A stretch of DNA of 64,000 bases from Oikopleura dioica (taxonomy: Eukaryota; Chordata; Appendicularia; Copelata; Oikopleuridae): positions 6,267,001 through 6,331,000 of the forward strand of contig OU015567.1 of NCBI GenBank assembly GCA_907165135.1, read 5' to 3'. A program made the position numbers and the translations under genes. The notes beneath the pieces are model-generated. The model worked only from the letters and a program-made list of their open reading frames with translations. It was not told the origin of the DNA and made no database searches. Below, one piece after another: positions 48,439 through 61,025 of this stretch (position 1 is its first letter; every line of letters starts with the position of its first letter).

Positions 48439-51008
48439 TTAAGACTTGTCTTCAATTAAAAATGAATTACTTTTATTTAATACAATATCAATTAAAACCC
48501 TTGGCAATACTCTATGGTTACGTTTAACCCACTCAGGCATCAGATTAAAAGCATCATTGTTGCCTCTATTTTGGAATCTCGTGTCCATGTAAATAATTGC
48601 GCCAAAATCATTCTTGTGTCGGATAATTCGGCCGACGGCTTGGTTGATTGCTCGAATAGCTTCGATCCCGTACCATTTGTTTCCGTCAGTGATGCCCCGA
48701 CCTGCCTTTTTGCGGTTGTTGAGGTATTCTTTCTTGAGCATCACTTTTGGGTCCTTCGCCGGAGCGTACGGAATTCCTAAATAAAATATTGATTCATTGG
48801 GTTTCCAAGGTGGAATACCTGTAATGATGACGACTCTCCCTCTACAGTCAGCAAAGTCAACACCTTCGGACATTTTTCCTCGACAGACTCCGTTGAAAAT
48901 AGCTCCTTTCACTTCATCAGGACCCTTCTTTTCATCCTCTTCTAGCTCGCGTTCGAAGTTCTCCGTCATCCTTTCGAGTTCGTATTTGCCGCTTGGCTCG
49001 AGAAAGACGGGCACACCGAAGTCGTTTTTGTATGTAGCATTTCTTTTATCCAGCCCCCAGAAATCTTTAGAAATCTTCATCAGAGAATAGGTTGGGTGAA
49101 AAATGAGCATCCCTCCTGGCGAAACTTTTTTCAGCTCTTCTACAAACAGGTTTAACAGAACGATAAAAGAACTCAAGCTTACTAATAATTTCGGCGTATT
49201 TTTGAAACATGTTCCTATCGGTGCGATTTCTGAAGACGTTCAGAAACTCTGCTCCTTCAGTTCCTGTCAAAGTCGCGACGAATAACTGCGCTGGATCGAT
49301 GACGTGAGTGTTAGTCAACTGAATCGTCTTCAGCTGATGTTTTTGATCGAGGCCCAAAGAGTTGATATACTCGTCCAGAGGTGAGAGCGTTCCGGATGTC
49401 AGGATCAGGTTGTACGCCGCCTCACCCTTGAAAAATGCTTTTGGTCGGTGTAATTGAAGATCTGTTTTTACCTTGGTAAGATAGTCAATCGCATAGGATG
49501 CATTGAAGCACCAAATCTTGATCTCCATGTCTGTAGAGTCGTTTTCCTCGGGAACCATTTGAATTCGATAGTTTCTGAAAACCCTTTATACTAACAGAAA
49601 ATAAAACTGCGACTCACTCATATTCTTCTCTGTTCTTTGCAAGTCTAGTCATATCTTCGATCATAAATGCAAACTCCTCAAAGCTCGTTCCCGACAGGCC
49701 CGTGCGATCCTGCCCATCAGAAAAGAACTTCACGACTTGCTCGGCCAAGGCTAGCCATCGTGTGACACCAAATTTGAACATTCCGGCTTGCCTAAGATCT
49801 TGAATGAATTTCGCCACCGGGTAGCCTTTTCCGTCTTTCCCGGCGTTTTGTACATCATCGACGACCTCCATTTGATAGCGGTTGTTCAATCCGTCGATGT
49901 CTAAAAAAGGCTTTCTTTTTATTGAGGAGAAATATTTTACCTCTTGTTAAATCGTCAAGCTCGGCGTGGGTAAATCGTTCCGCACCTGCTTCATTATTTC
50001 GAGCAACTTTATCTCTTGCTTTTGCAAGCTCGTCATGAGCGATTTGCATCATTTTGAGCGTCAAATAATGCGATGAGCTTTCTTCGCAGACTTGCTCGAC
50101 ATTGTGGGCTTCATCGAGAATGATGATCTTGTTGCCGATTTCGAAGCTGTTCCTTCGTCGAATCTTCGTGTCCAAAATGTAGTTGTAGGGCATCAAAAGG
50201 ATTTCAACCGAATCTGCTTTGCCTCGCGAAAGGTAGTAGCTGCAGACTTTTTTCTCCTCCTTTTGTCCAGCGGCTATTGGTCTCTCGCTGCACCACGAGA
50301 CAAGCTCTTCAATGTCCATAATTTCCTCCAACTCTTCTTTGATTTGCCGTTCGTTTTGTCGGTTCTCTTTTTCTTTCAGGAACTTTTTCATATGCTCTTC
50401 GGATCTAGTTTCATCATTTCCAGGAAGTGGAAGAGTTAAAGGCCCCTGATGATCGCGGCCGATGATTCCAAGGACTTTGTCCGCTTCTCTTTTGTGCGGA
50501 CAACCACCATTCTTCCTCAATCTTCTGCACTCATTCTGCTGCTCCGAATTCGTCTTTATTCGCTTCACTTCGTCGTTGACGCACAGCGAGCTTCTCCCAC
50601 CAACAACAGTCATGTCGATTCTATAGCCGCAGACGTCTCGGAGTTTTCTCAATTCTGATACAACTTGCGTCAGCTGTGAGTGTGTTCGGGATGCGTAGAT
50701 GACACTCGGAACTTTGGATCGTTTCGGATCACTGATGCCCGGAACTTTGAGTTTGTGCGGGTTTTTCTTGGCCCAAACGCGGAAGGCGATTACAGAAGCG
50801 AGGAGGCAAAGGGTCTTTCCGGTACCCGTCGGGGACTCGAGCACAGCATGGTTTCTGCAAAGAAATAAGCAACTTCCAGATATTCTTGAGCTAACCTGTT
50901 CACGAGAGATTCTACACATTTCTCTATGTACGCCTCTTGCGCTGGATACGGATCGTATGGAAAGCGGACATCAACGCCATGAAAATTCAAAGTCTTGAAC
51001 CCCGCCAT
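48439..51008 (-). CDS. RTEL1: RTEL1-like XPD-family DNA helicase
   Basis: Iron-sulfur superfamily 2 helicase that in animals unwinds D-loops and telomeric structures. Start MAGFKTLNFHGVDVRFPYDP matches the family N-terminus; motif I is LESPTGTGKTLCLLAS, Ia IYASRTHSQLTQV, the four cluster cysteines are in SSLCVNDEVKR, NECRRLRKNGGCPHK and KKVCSYYLSR, motif II is IILDEAHNVEQVC, and motif VI AINQAVGRIIRHKNDFGAII. CRGKMSEGVDFADCRGRVVI is the motif V region. An extra charged insert (about 60 residues with KEKENRQNERQIKEELEE) lies between the third and fourth cysteines. It ends soon after the second helicase lobe, without harmonin-like domains or PIP box. FANCJ is the main alternative; motif I and the N-terminus favour RTEL1. 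Confidence 0.85.
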
Positions 51009-51871
51009 TTTTTTCAACTGACGACTCTTGAGTTCGCACGAAACCGGATTCAAAAAACAACTTATGCTTTTCGCATCTTCTAGAAACTGTTGCGTTAGCT
51101 TCATAAAAATACAGTCCACTAATTATTGAATTTCAGCCTAATTGATTGATGAATGCTTCGATTCAAATTTCTGGATTGAAAATTCGGAAGCTGATGCTCT
51201 TTTTCATGCTGGATGCTAAGTATTCGACTTGGACTTCATGATTTCCTGCTTCAAAATTGCCGAAACCTGCGTGAAGAAAACACGAAAATTGAGAACTACA
51301 TGAACTTGTTCGGATTCAGTAAGTCAGATGAAAGTAGAAAAGGTCAGCGTTACTAAATATACCGTAATAATAATACCGTAGTTATTTTTCCACACTTGAC
51401 AATTGTAATAATTCAATCGTTTCAAACTTATAAAAAATTAGCATGATCGTTTCTTTTTTCTTTTAAAAATTGTGCTAGAGTTTTCTTTTTCTTTTGTTTT
51501 GCCAAGTTTGGGAAAGAGCCGATTTCGATTTTGTTTAGTTTGATAGGGTTTTGTTGAAATATGGAGTTTTTCAAACGCTTTTAGAAAAATAGGGACAAGA
51601 TGTAAATGAGCAGTTGATTATTTGTAATCCAGCCTGTGGATCGTTCAACTCATTTCAGGGGAGATATAAAAAGGGAAAGCCGAGAAGCCAGTCTTGGCGA
51701 AAATGGTTCGTACAGGGGAACTCATCAAAGTTGTTGATTTTGGTGGGCAGGAGAGACAGATTCAATAAATGGAGGACACGCATCGGAAGACCTTCTGACC
51801 CGCAGAATAACCACTTGAATCTGAAGGCGATTTTTAGGCGACGAAATTGTTCGAAATCTCTACCTTTTGGG
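51009..51871. other. Intergenic region between RTEL1 and VGLL4
   Basis: Holds the upstream region of RTEL1 (an in-frame upstream methionine exists near 51119 but family alignment favours the later one) and the 3' side of VGLL4. No other gene or element recognised. Confidence 0.4.
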
Positions 51872-52889
51872 TTAGTTGTTTTGTTGTCGTGGAGGAGCAA
51901 GCTTCGCCCGCTTGGCAAGACATTCTCTCCAAGCCTGCGCGCCCAGAGACTTTTCAAAGTGACTGTCAAGTGATGCCGCCACCTTTAACAAACATATAAG
52001 TAAATGTTCAACGACTCGATTCTCTTACATTCTGATCGACGTAAACTGTGTGTGGCCGTTTCTTCTCCGTTCGTCGAGGAGTCGCGACTGGACTGGCAAC
52101 GATTGGGGAGCCAAGGGAGCGGCGGAAATGACCTTCTACTTTTGCACTGGGAGATTCTTGGTCGGGCACTTTCTTTGGGCGCATTTTGACGAGAGTGATC
52201 TGTTTTGGGACGATTCTGCTCGAGTCCTGGGCGATTAGTTGGGTTGGCACGGCAATTGGCTGCGGACTAGAATTTATTTTAGTTTGATGTTACTATTATG
52301 AAGGCATTCTTGATTTTTGGTTTTTAATGTACCTTTGTTTAGGAGGCGTGGAAACGCAAATCTCTTCTTTGGGAAGAATTATCGCTCGTTCCTCTGTGGG
52401 AGTAGAAACTGCTGATCCAAGACTTGATCCTAAAGCAGAGCCAGGCGAGCTTAACGACGGCACAGGAGAGGACATAGGCGCTAGGGTCAGCTTATTAGGC
52501 GGCACTGGAGGAGCCACGCCGAGCGCACTAGCGTAGGGGCTCAGCCCCAAGCTCGGCGCGCCAGGAAGATATTGCGGGATGAAGACGCTGGCGTAGCGGG
52601 CAGCCTCGGCAGTGCCAATCGGGACCGGTACGTATACGATATTAGTACGCGGGAGATAATGCTGATGTCCAGCAGCGAGCGCGGCGTAGGGCGACTGGAC
52701 GTGTTGTTCAAGCGCGGCGAGGGAGGCCTCCTGGAGCTGTGTTTGGGCAGCGATGGTCTTGAAAAACGATGAGTCAAGGAGAAAGGTCTCGTTTCTTACC
52801 TTTTTCTGTTCCTCCTGCATAAGTTCCCTGTACTGCATGAGTTCCGCCGCGGCGCAGAGATCGGCCAGCCGGTTCTCTGTTCCCATCAT
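51872..52889 (-). CDS. VGLL4: Vestigial-like 4 (Tgi) TEAD cofactor
   Basis: Transcription cofactor that competes with YAP/Yorkie for TEAD. Four exons: MMGTENRLADLCAAAELMQY (52800-52889); a Pro/Ser/Ala-rich low-complexity exon with ALEQHVQSPYAALAAGHQHY; an exon with the first TDU motif KVEGHFRRSLG; and the last exon with the second TDU motif SLDSHFEKSLGAQAW, ending RAKLAPPRQQNN. Two TDU (HFxxSLG) motifs in tandem are the diagnostic feature of VGLL4/Tgi rather than VGLL1-3. All splice phases fit. About 310 residues, nuclear. Confidence 0.9.
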
Positions 52890-53250
52890 CCCTCCAGGGG
52901 AGTGTGAATCCTATATTCTAAAAGAAAAAATTCAGAAGAGCAAGAAATAATTGAATAAAGCGAATTTGAATTATGAATAGTAAGAATAATGAACGAAAAT
53001 TGAACAGAAAATCGAAAAAAGGTAGAAGCACATTTGTTTTCTCTTGAAAACGGCGAACCAGCGCCGGAAACTTTTAAAATTGAACTCTTATTTTGTGAAA
53101 ACAGGATGATTTTTTGGATTTTGAGATTTTTCCTTGAATGGATGGTGCACAATAAAATTGAGTTATTCGGAAATTGTGAATAAGCGTTTTATGTGACATT
53201 TGCTATTCGGAAACTGAAATCATGAATAGTTGGGTCATTAGAAAGTAATT
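52890..53250. other. Spacer between RHOBTB 3' end and VGLL4 5' end
   Basis: 360 bp between two same-strand genes; AT-rich, nothing recognised beyond probable 3' UTR of RHOBTB. Confidence 0.4.
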
Positions 53251-56200
53251 TCACGAGCGCTTGTGTGATTCTCTGTTTTTGATGCTCTTTATCGTTCGCT
53301 CGTACAAATCGCGCTCCTTCATGTACCAGGTCGGCGGCCATCTCTCCTTCTCGATAATCACTCGTTTCGCCTCCGCGAGCTCGAGGAATTGCTCCTTGTG
53401 GAAGGCATCAATCTCGTTGAAGTTGACGGACAAGTGGCGCGTTATGAAGGCGGCGAGTCTTGTCAGAGGCTACTACGATGGGATTTTTGAGGGGATGAGT
53501 CGGTCGCCCGTGGGCACGATGATTCCATGACTCGGACTTTACTCAACTGAATTTAATTTAATATTTGTTCAGTCTGATTGATAGCTCATTCAGCCCACAT
53601 AGTTCATTGTCCTTTATTGTTTAGCCTCTTTCCTATTAGCATGGTGTTGTTCAGCAAGTTCAAGGGCAGTCATACTGAACTGGAGGCCGATATTGGTCGG
53701 GGAGGTTCGAATACGCTCGATGATCTGCGCCTCAAGCTTCGTAAAAACTCCGTCATGCAGAGGCGCGAGGCGGCGGAGATGAGCTGAATCAGCAGCTTCG
53801 TCGGGGTCGACCAGTCCGGCATGACACGTGCGTAGATCCAGCGACAGCACTCGCGCAACTCGTCCTTTGTCAAGTCCGTCATTCGTATTGAAGACAGCGA
53901 TGACTCACGCCAGTGTCCTGATGTAATAAAATTTTAATTTATTCATAAATACTGGTAGTAAAGCCGGTAAAGCTTTCTGGAGGAGACATTTTTAATAGCG
54001 CAGACTTCCGTCAACACTTACCTATTAACATGGCGTTCATGAGTTCAGATCCCGCTGCCAGGAGAATCCTATGAGCCTTGATCGCTCCATCGTCGGCGAT
54101 TAACGTCACATCGGAGTACTTTCCAGTGTTGAACATGTTGAGCCTTGCAGCTCGCGATTCAACTGTGGAAAATATTCTCGGATCATTTGAGTATCCTCTT
54201 GAGTGGTAAATTAGTCGGATGAAATCTTCATCAAACTCTTCCTCTAAAGTGGAATTATAAGTAATTAGTCAGCCGTTTTTCCTTCTTAGAAAGTGCTTAA
54301 AACTAGTCACGTGCTCGTAAAGCCTACATTCTGGATGAATCGGACGCTGCGTCACTGATTTTATTTGCGCAGACGCGAGAGCTAAAATTAAACAAGTGGG
54401 AAACATAATAATAGGAATTTCTATTTTCCTACTAATTTTATCGCCAGGCAGGTGAACTTACCAGAAGAAACTCTGGTCCGAGACGCCAAAATGCAGCGAT
54501 GAAGTGGAATGGAGCATTGGCCACTGTTGCTATCGCTGTATCGCTCGTAGTCAAAGAAAGTGTCAAACGCTGGCAGCTCGCATTCAGGCAGTTCTGGCGA
54601 AGAAGGCGGGGCCGGAAGTGCGAGACGCTTTGATCCCTCGGCCATTTGCGAGTCTGAATCCGGCGGCATCGGAGGGAGAAGAGGCGGCTGTGGCAAGGGA
54701 CGCTAAAAATACATTCATCATTCTTGAAGGCTTTTTTACAACTTTGTTAAAAATAAACCCGGCTGTTAGAGCATTAGACGATGAAAAGTTGTAACTTTAA
54801 ATTGCAAATAATTGACTAAATTGCATACTTTCAGATCTTTGTTTGACAAATCACAGCGAACTACCATTCCTAACGGACCCTTTTTGTCTACACTTCACAT
54901 TCCGGAAGGGACAAAGTGTGTCACTTTCGGTCAGACACTGTAAGTCAAGCACATGTTATCAGGAACTTGGCTCGCGAAAAAATTAGCGCGAAGTGCGCGA
55001 GAAAGCTTCTCGCTTATTATCACATTTATTTTTGGTTAGTTTTTGTCTCTCTCGCAAAATCCAAACAACGTTGACTTTGGCCCAACAACGCGGAATTGGA
55101 TATCCGTTGCGGAATCTGGCTATCTTTTATGCTTCTCTAAATATTGTACTTGTAAGATTTTCTACGAGCTTTTTACTTTTTCGTTGCATCATCATATTTA
55201 TGCTTGCACTTGACGTAAAAAGGTCACGAAGGTGCAGAAGCTCATGCAATTTCGAATGCTTTGATGAGGCTTTCAAGAACAAGTCTTCCAAAAGGGATTA
55301 ACTCGAAAACTACTTTATGATTTTAGCCATAAAGTGTCCAAAAGCCTTGATTGCGGTTTAATTATTAATTACCAAAATGTATTAAAACCCGTTTCCCAGG
55401 CAATAAAAACTTTCCCAGCTATCCGGTATTTATCCATTGATCATTTTTATATTATCATTATCTTATTTTTAAAAAAGCTCCGACAGCGCCAGTCAGCAGT
55501 ATTTTTTAATTCAAGGGTCAGTTAGGTCTAGGCGGAAGGTAGACCTCACGCAGGAGACCGCAGGGATCAACCTGGCCAAGGGCACATTGCTCTCATCTGA
55601 CGGATTAGAATAAATTCAATTAGATACCGTTAGCTAAGCCACCTTAATGAGCCCTTGACAATGGGAGGGTTTTTATTCTCACGTTGGCGTGCCGCACTAA
55701 TTTATTCATCGATAAGTAAAGACTTTTGTCCTCCATCCAGTATCTATTTTGAGAAGAATAAGGCAATGTTTGAGTAGTTACAGGGCGGAATTTCCGCATT
55801 ACCAGACTTGAGTGTCTCAATACCCCAATGTCAAATATTTTCACACTCGTTGGTTACCCAAGTGCTTACAAATGGAGCTTAGGGGGAGAATTAGGGGCTA
55901 TAAATTCCTGGCAATACAAACTAGAAACATTTGGGCGGTGTTTGTCAGCAATTAGGCCCGTAAAAATTCTATTGCGGACAAAGCTGAACCGGAAAGCCCG
56001 TCTTGAATTATTGAAAATCAACAAAAAGCAAAAGCAATTCGCTTGGTTTGTTTTTGTTTTGTTAAAATTCACCAGCGTCAAGGTTTAAAAAACGGCTTAG
56101 CAGTGCTGTAATTTCAAATTTAGGTCGATCAAAAGGGGAAATTGGGATCAAGGAAGAGTACCTTTCTTTTGATGGCTGGACATTTTCATGGTCGTAGAAA

Positions 56201-59200
56201 AGTTTCAAATCTCTTGAATATAATTTCAACCAGCTCTAGGAATGTTAGCTCTTTTGAAGGAGAGGGAGAGAGTGTGTCTCTCAATTTTGGGGGCATCATA
56301 AGCGCCCCCGTCGCCCCACAGCGCTAACGCCAGTACGTGATTCATATGTTTTCTTCGACTATTGAGAAGAAAAAAAAACGAATAAAAGACCATTTGAAAG
56401 CTTCTCTCCGAGGCGCATTCCACTTCATCCCCTCTCTATCGGGCGACCTTCGCGTTTCGCTTATGCTGAGCGCGTCACTCAGCATGTTCTATTCCTCGGG
56501 GCAAAACTCGAAATTATATTAGTAAGGCGCCAGTAAAGTCTTTTGACATTTTTGCCCTCGGAATCGCGGATTTAGAGCTTATCAAATGATTTCATGACAT
56601 TTTTGAATCTGTCTATCCAAAAACATAAACTTAAAAATGATCCGTTTTCATGAAACATTGAAAATCCGCGATTTCGAAATTTTGTTGTTGAAATGAGAAG
56701 ATTCTTCTATTTGAAATCTTCTATTTGAAATTCTGCTACAACAAACAAGGGAAGAAGTGTCCTTGAGGGAGGATTCTTGAATGACATTTAGTATCAATCA
56801 AATAAAGCTCCATTTGATATGAAAATACGAGTTAAAACCGGAAGGGCATCCCGGTTGTTATCAGTTGAGCCACCAACAGACCCGGGCGATAAGCTACTCA
56901 ACTAGGGCATTTAGATAAGCTACTCAGTGAAGGCTACCTCTGAATAAAGGAATAAAACTCGAGGGTTGTTCAAAATTAAAAAAATAAAGACTCGAGCGAT
57001 GATGGTATCATGGGATTTGGGGACAAGGGTGAGGTTTGTTGAGGTGATGCTGAAGTGGACTTGTACTCACCTGGACGGACTTGAGATGGGAGCGCCAAAA
57101 GCGCCTTCTGGTCAGCAGCGCGGCGCGAATGGCATTCGTGAACAGATCTTCAATGCCGTCGCCAGTGACGACCGAAGTTTCGTAGTACGGTAAAGACAGC
57201 TAAAAAAGCAACTTGTTAAAACTCAAAACTTTTCAAAGAAAGAAAAACCAGGAAGGTGTCTCTTTCAACAAGCGGAAGAGCGAAATTGTAATGCGGTGTT
57301 GAAATAAGGTCAGGGCGAATTGAAGCTTTGAACTCAAATAGGGCTTTTCCCGCCTATTCGAGCACTTATTTCTGGAATTTTCTAGTATCTAAACTGTACT
57401 TAGCCGTCCGTCTGGCGGGCCTAACGGAAGCAAAGTCCCAGCTCTTATCAAAACTATCTCGAAGCTATCGAAGCTCAAGAGTGACTGTAACTACCATCAT
57501 TCGAAAATTAAAAGCTCCCGGTCGCCCTTGACGACACCCATCACTATCGAATAATACTGGCATAATGCGAAATTCCGCGGGAAGCAAAGTCGCTGCCGCG
57601 TTAATTAAATATTTTCGAAAATCTTTCAAATATTTTGAAAATTAAGTTCCCTTCAAAAAAAAAAGTCTGAATTGATTTACCTCGGTAGCAACGGCGCGTC
57701 CTTGCCAGGGGTACAAAAGATCATCCTGATAAACCTATCAATCACGTGTTAAATTGTCAGAAAATGGATTCAACCTTGGTGGCAAGCTGACCGCAGCGCG
57801 CGTTGAACTCTTCCAAATTGCAGTGGCGGAGGTCGGCTTTGCACCCAACGACGAAATGAGGCACAGATTTACGATGCTGCCGAGCTTCGTGGATCCAGAA
57901 ATTCTAGTAAGCCGCTCTTCATAGGATTCTATACATGTTCCGGTCGCCCGGAAGTTCAAATGGATCAATTTACAGTGAAAAAGGGCAATTTTCCTGAACA
58001 CTCGCCTCCGGGCAAGTGACATTTGCCCTTTTTGGCTGTTCAATAAATCTCTCTTTCGTGGCAAATAGAAAGCCACAGGGCACGCAAATCCGCTACTGTA
58101 CAAAAACAACAAAGCTTTACGCTCGGAAGTAACACTACAAAAATGACAGTACGAAAATAATTTTTTCTAAAGCGGCGCCTTGATGTTGCGCAGCGAGTTC
58201 TCTGACGCAATGGAAAAGCACAAAAGAACAACATCCGCGTGCCCAAACGCTAAAACAAATTAATTGATCACACGCGCTGCTTCCCCTTGTGAAAATAATC
58301 CGCAGCGACTCCGCCGAGTTAGAAAATAAACGCTTGACAGGTTAAGACTTTCACAAGACGTTATCGCTGATTCGGGGGAGCGCCTTACCGAATCTGCGGT
58401 CGCGATCATGGGCGCCAAATGTATCCCAAAGTCGGTGGCTGTTCCAGAGTTCACAAACTTTCACCTTGAAATCAACAAAGAGAACAGTAGGCCCGAGGTC
58501 AGCTAACAATGGACAATCGCAATCGAGCTTGTTTTAGTGAACTCTGTCCTTACAAGAACATTATCAACCTTCGTATATGAATTGAAGAGCACAGCGGAAT
58601 CTTGTCGATACTAAAACAAATGATATTCAAAAATGAAAGCTCGCTACCATTTATTGTGTAATAAAATACATGATAAGCTGGACTTGGCCGACCTCTGCCG
58701 CTGAGCAAATATTTTCAAACATTCAGCAGGCAGTTCAAAAAAGTGCGAAGGTCTCGAGGATTTACCTGATCGATTGCCCAGACTGATGAAGCATGAGCAG
58801 GAGTGCGAATTTTATCCAGCGAGTAGGTCTTTCGATACGCTCTGGAACAGATCAGCCGTGTTTTTCCAACATTGACATCGCCCACGACGACAATCTTAAA
58901 GAAAACCTCAATTCTTTTTTAAAGATTCGGAAAATGATCGATGAATCAAAAATAACAAGATCGCGAAAAATTGAATCTATCTAAATATTTTTCGTGTAAT
59001 TTGAAAGTTTGCGATTGGCGATACTGTATCTCAAGCTCGCAGATAAGAAACCCCTGGCAAATAATTTCGTTTACTTTGAAATCAAGATCCATTTCTACTA
59101 GCTTCTCTCGTCTTTAAAATTTTAACTTGGCATAAATAATATATTATTTAAATGCGTTTAATTGTGATTGTTTGAATGGACTCACGAAGACAGGAAACTT

Positions 59201-60242
59201 TGTCTTGTCCCAGAAAAATAAGGAGCTTGAGAAGAAGCGCCGAGGGGGAGGTTTCTACCGTATTATGCCGGTAGGAATTCCACAATGCATTCCAGAATAC
59301 AAGAGTCTCTCTCAGAAGAGTCCTCGCTTACGTAAAAAAAGAGTAATTATTGTATACAAGAGCGGTACTTTTGTTTAATTTTCTTACAAAGTTGAGTCGC
59401 TAAATCGACCTAGTTTTGGCTTTACTTGACCTCAGATGACCCCTAATAACCTCAGGTGACCCCTAATGACTTAAGATGACCCCGAATGACCTCGAAAATT
59501 CTAATTGACCTCAACTAAACTGGACCCAGGAAAAAATCAATTTGAATACCTTTAAATCTGTGACAGGTTTCTTCTTGCTCCTCGCTTTAATTTTAAAAAT
59601 CTCGGGCAGCAGCTGCCTCGGCAAGCCCATTTCTAAGTGATCCTCTAGCATCATAATATCTCCCCCTTGCATTCATAATATCTCCAGTCGTAAAATCTGC
59701 TCTTTTAGCGCTCTATTTACAGCAGTATTTTGTGCTGCATAATTACCGCCCGTCAAATATATTCTGCATTTATACTTGCTCCCCGGCGAAATTAAAAAAA
59801 AAAGCTCCGTTGAGTGAACGTCTAATAAATTTTAGTCTACGCAAGTCTTGAGCATTTTGATGTTTTTCAAACTCAGAAGAACGCAACAACTTTCACATTT
59901 TTCGCGTGAGCATCCCCAGGGCAGGTGTAAGCGCTTTGGAATTTTAAGTTTTATGATGCGATGGTTTAAGATTACCAGTCGTTTATTAACGTCACATCTT
60001 TCTACAGACCGGGATAATTATTCTTTATAATTCGGGATCCCTATTTTAGCGGATTTTCTAAGGGAGAATCGACCTCTTCCTTCGCGAATTTTCAAAAACG
60101 AAAAGCACATTTTGATAATTATTCGATCATTTTCACAAAATAATACATCAAATTCAAAATTTTCCCTCTAGAAAAAAAAATCGATAGATTGACTGTTACA
60201 TACCTTGAGAGGTTCTAGCCCGTATTCGTCATGGTCGTGCAT
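53251..60242 (-). CDS. RHOBTB: RhoBTB atypical Rho GTPase with two BTB domains
   Basis: Cullin-3 adaptor of the RhoBTB family. Thirteen exons from [13 protein letters not shown] (60204-60242): [15 protein letters not shown] (P loop); [33 protein letters not shown] (switch 2 variant); [50 protein letters not shown]; proline-rich [10 protein letters not shown] and first BTB; second [23 protein letters not shown] with [20 protein letters not shown]; and the family tail [19 protein letters not shown]. Two introns need non-GT donors: GA-AG at about 53459-53632 and GC-AG at about 57904-58178. A one-base deletion in a T run near 53747 shifts frame between RLCMTEF and [11 protein letters not shown]. 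Introns of 2.4 and 1.3 kb are unusually long here. Confidence 0.9.
54703..57070 (-). other. Large RHOBTB intron (2.4 kb)
   Basis: Joins the GTPase exon ending KSVQ to the [11 protein letters not shown] exon. It holds only short frames without family support and one copy of the dispersed motif (56144-56158). Confidence 0.6.
56144..56158 (-). repeat. Dispersed intron motif, copy 7
   Basis: CTCTTCCTTGATCCC in sense orientation within the large RHOBTB intron; two mismatches to copy 1. Confidence 0.65.
58895..60203 (-). other. First RHOBTB intron (1.3 kb)
   Basis: Separates the 39-base first exon from the P-loop exon. Contains a TGACC-type imperfect tandem repeat near 59428-59515. No nested gene recognised. 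Confidence 0.6.
59428..59515 (+). repeat. Imperfect tandem repeat of TGACCTCA/TGACCCC units
   Basis: Four to five units of about 19 bases, each built on GACCTCAGATGACCCCTAA with substitutions. The TGACC cores resemble nuclear-receptor half-sites, but that role is only a possibility. Confidence 0.6.
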
Positions 60243-60469
60243 TCTCGATTTACATTGTCTGAACGTAGCAGCTGTTGTAACTTACAAGTCAGTGTTTTTG
60301 GAGATATTTTGACGGGTTCCTTATTCAGCCTTTTTTTTATTCTAGCGCGTGAATATTTCAGAAAGGAGCTACTTTTATTCGCATTCCTGCTTTGCCTTCT
60401 CTGTGCTTTATTTTTGTTAAATTTTAACAAAACGCAAAAGTTATCAATATTGGTCATGTGATTGCGCCT

Positions 60470-60477
60470 TGACGTCA
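60470..60477. promoter_or_regulatory. CRE palindrome upstream of RHOBTB
   Basis: TGACGTCA, about 230 bp upstream of the RHOBTB start codon; full CREB/ATF consensus. Confidence 0.4.
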
Positions 60478-60707
60478 GTAACGTGTGCCCAAATGCGTGA
60501 GTTCGGGCACATTCTTATTGCAGAAGGTGCTCGACTTTCGTTTGCATTCCACCGAGCCCCTTACGCAAGAGTGACTTTGAAGTTGGAGAGGAATTTCCTT
60601 GACATATGGAATTTCGCGTTTTGCGGGTATTCCGTCTCGGGTTCAGTCTCGGGTCATAAAAATTCGCGAATGAACTCAAAAGTAACTACAACATGAAAAT
60701 TCGTTCA

Positions 60708-60860
60708 GAAACCTGTGTAAAAAAACCTGACTCAGGGTTTGGAAGAGATTCGATGAAAAGACGCTAGAATTTAATAATTGATTGAGATAAAAATCTATGG
60801 ACGCAGCTTTTCATTAAAGCGCTTCCAAATCCTGAGTCAGGTTTTTACACAGGTCATGAG
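60708..60860. repeat. Foldback element related to the GCCGC family
   Basis: AAACCTGTGTAAAAAAACCT with GACTCAGGGTTTGGAAGAG on the left and its inverse ending AGGTTTTTACACAGGT on the right. It lacks the GCCGC inner repeats. Confidence 0.75.
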
Positions 60861-61025
60861 CTCAAAGTAACTTCAGATGGAAACACTTACTTTGTAAAAT
60901 TAACATCCCTCATTTGCGATTTTTCTCTCCTTTTCTCAATCTCTTTTTTCAAAAAAATGTCAACTCAAAAAAGATGAAATCTCATTTAGGCGTCTTGTCC
61001 CACCTTGACCTTTCAAAACGAAAAT

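Noticed and set aside
48439-51008. Assignment as FANCJ/BRIP1
   Set aside because: Possible, but the motif I sequence TGTGKTLCLL and the N-terminus HGVDVRFPYDPYPAQ fit RTEL1 better and FANCJ-specific tails are absent.
59172-59378. 68-codon plus-strand frame [10 protein letters not shown] in a RHOBTB intron
   Set aside because: No signal peptide, domain, promoter or splice support.
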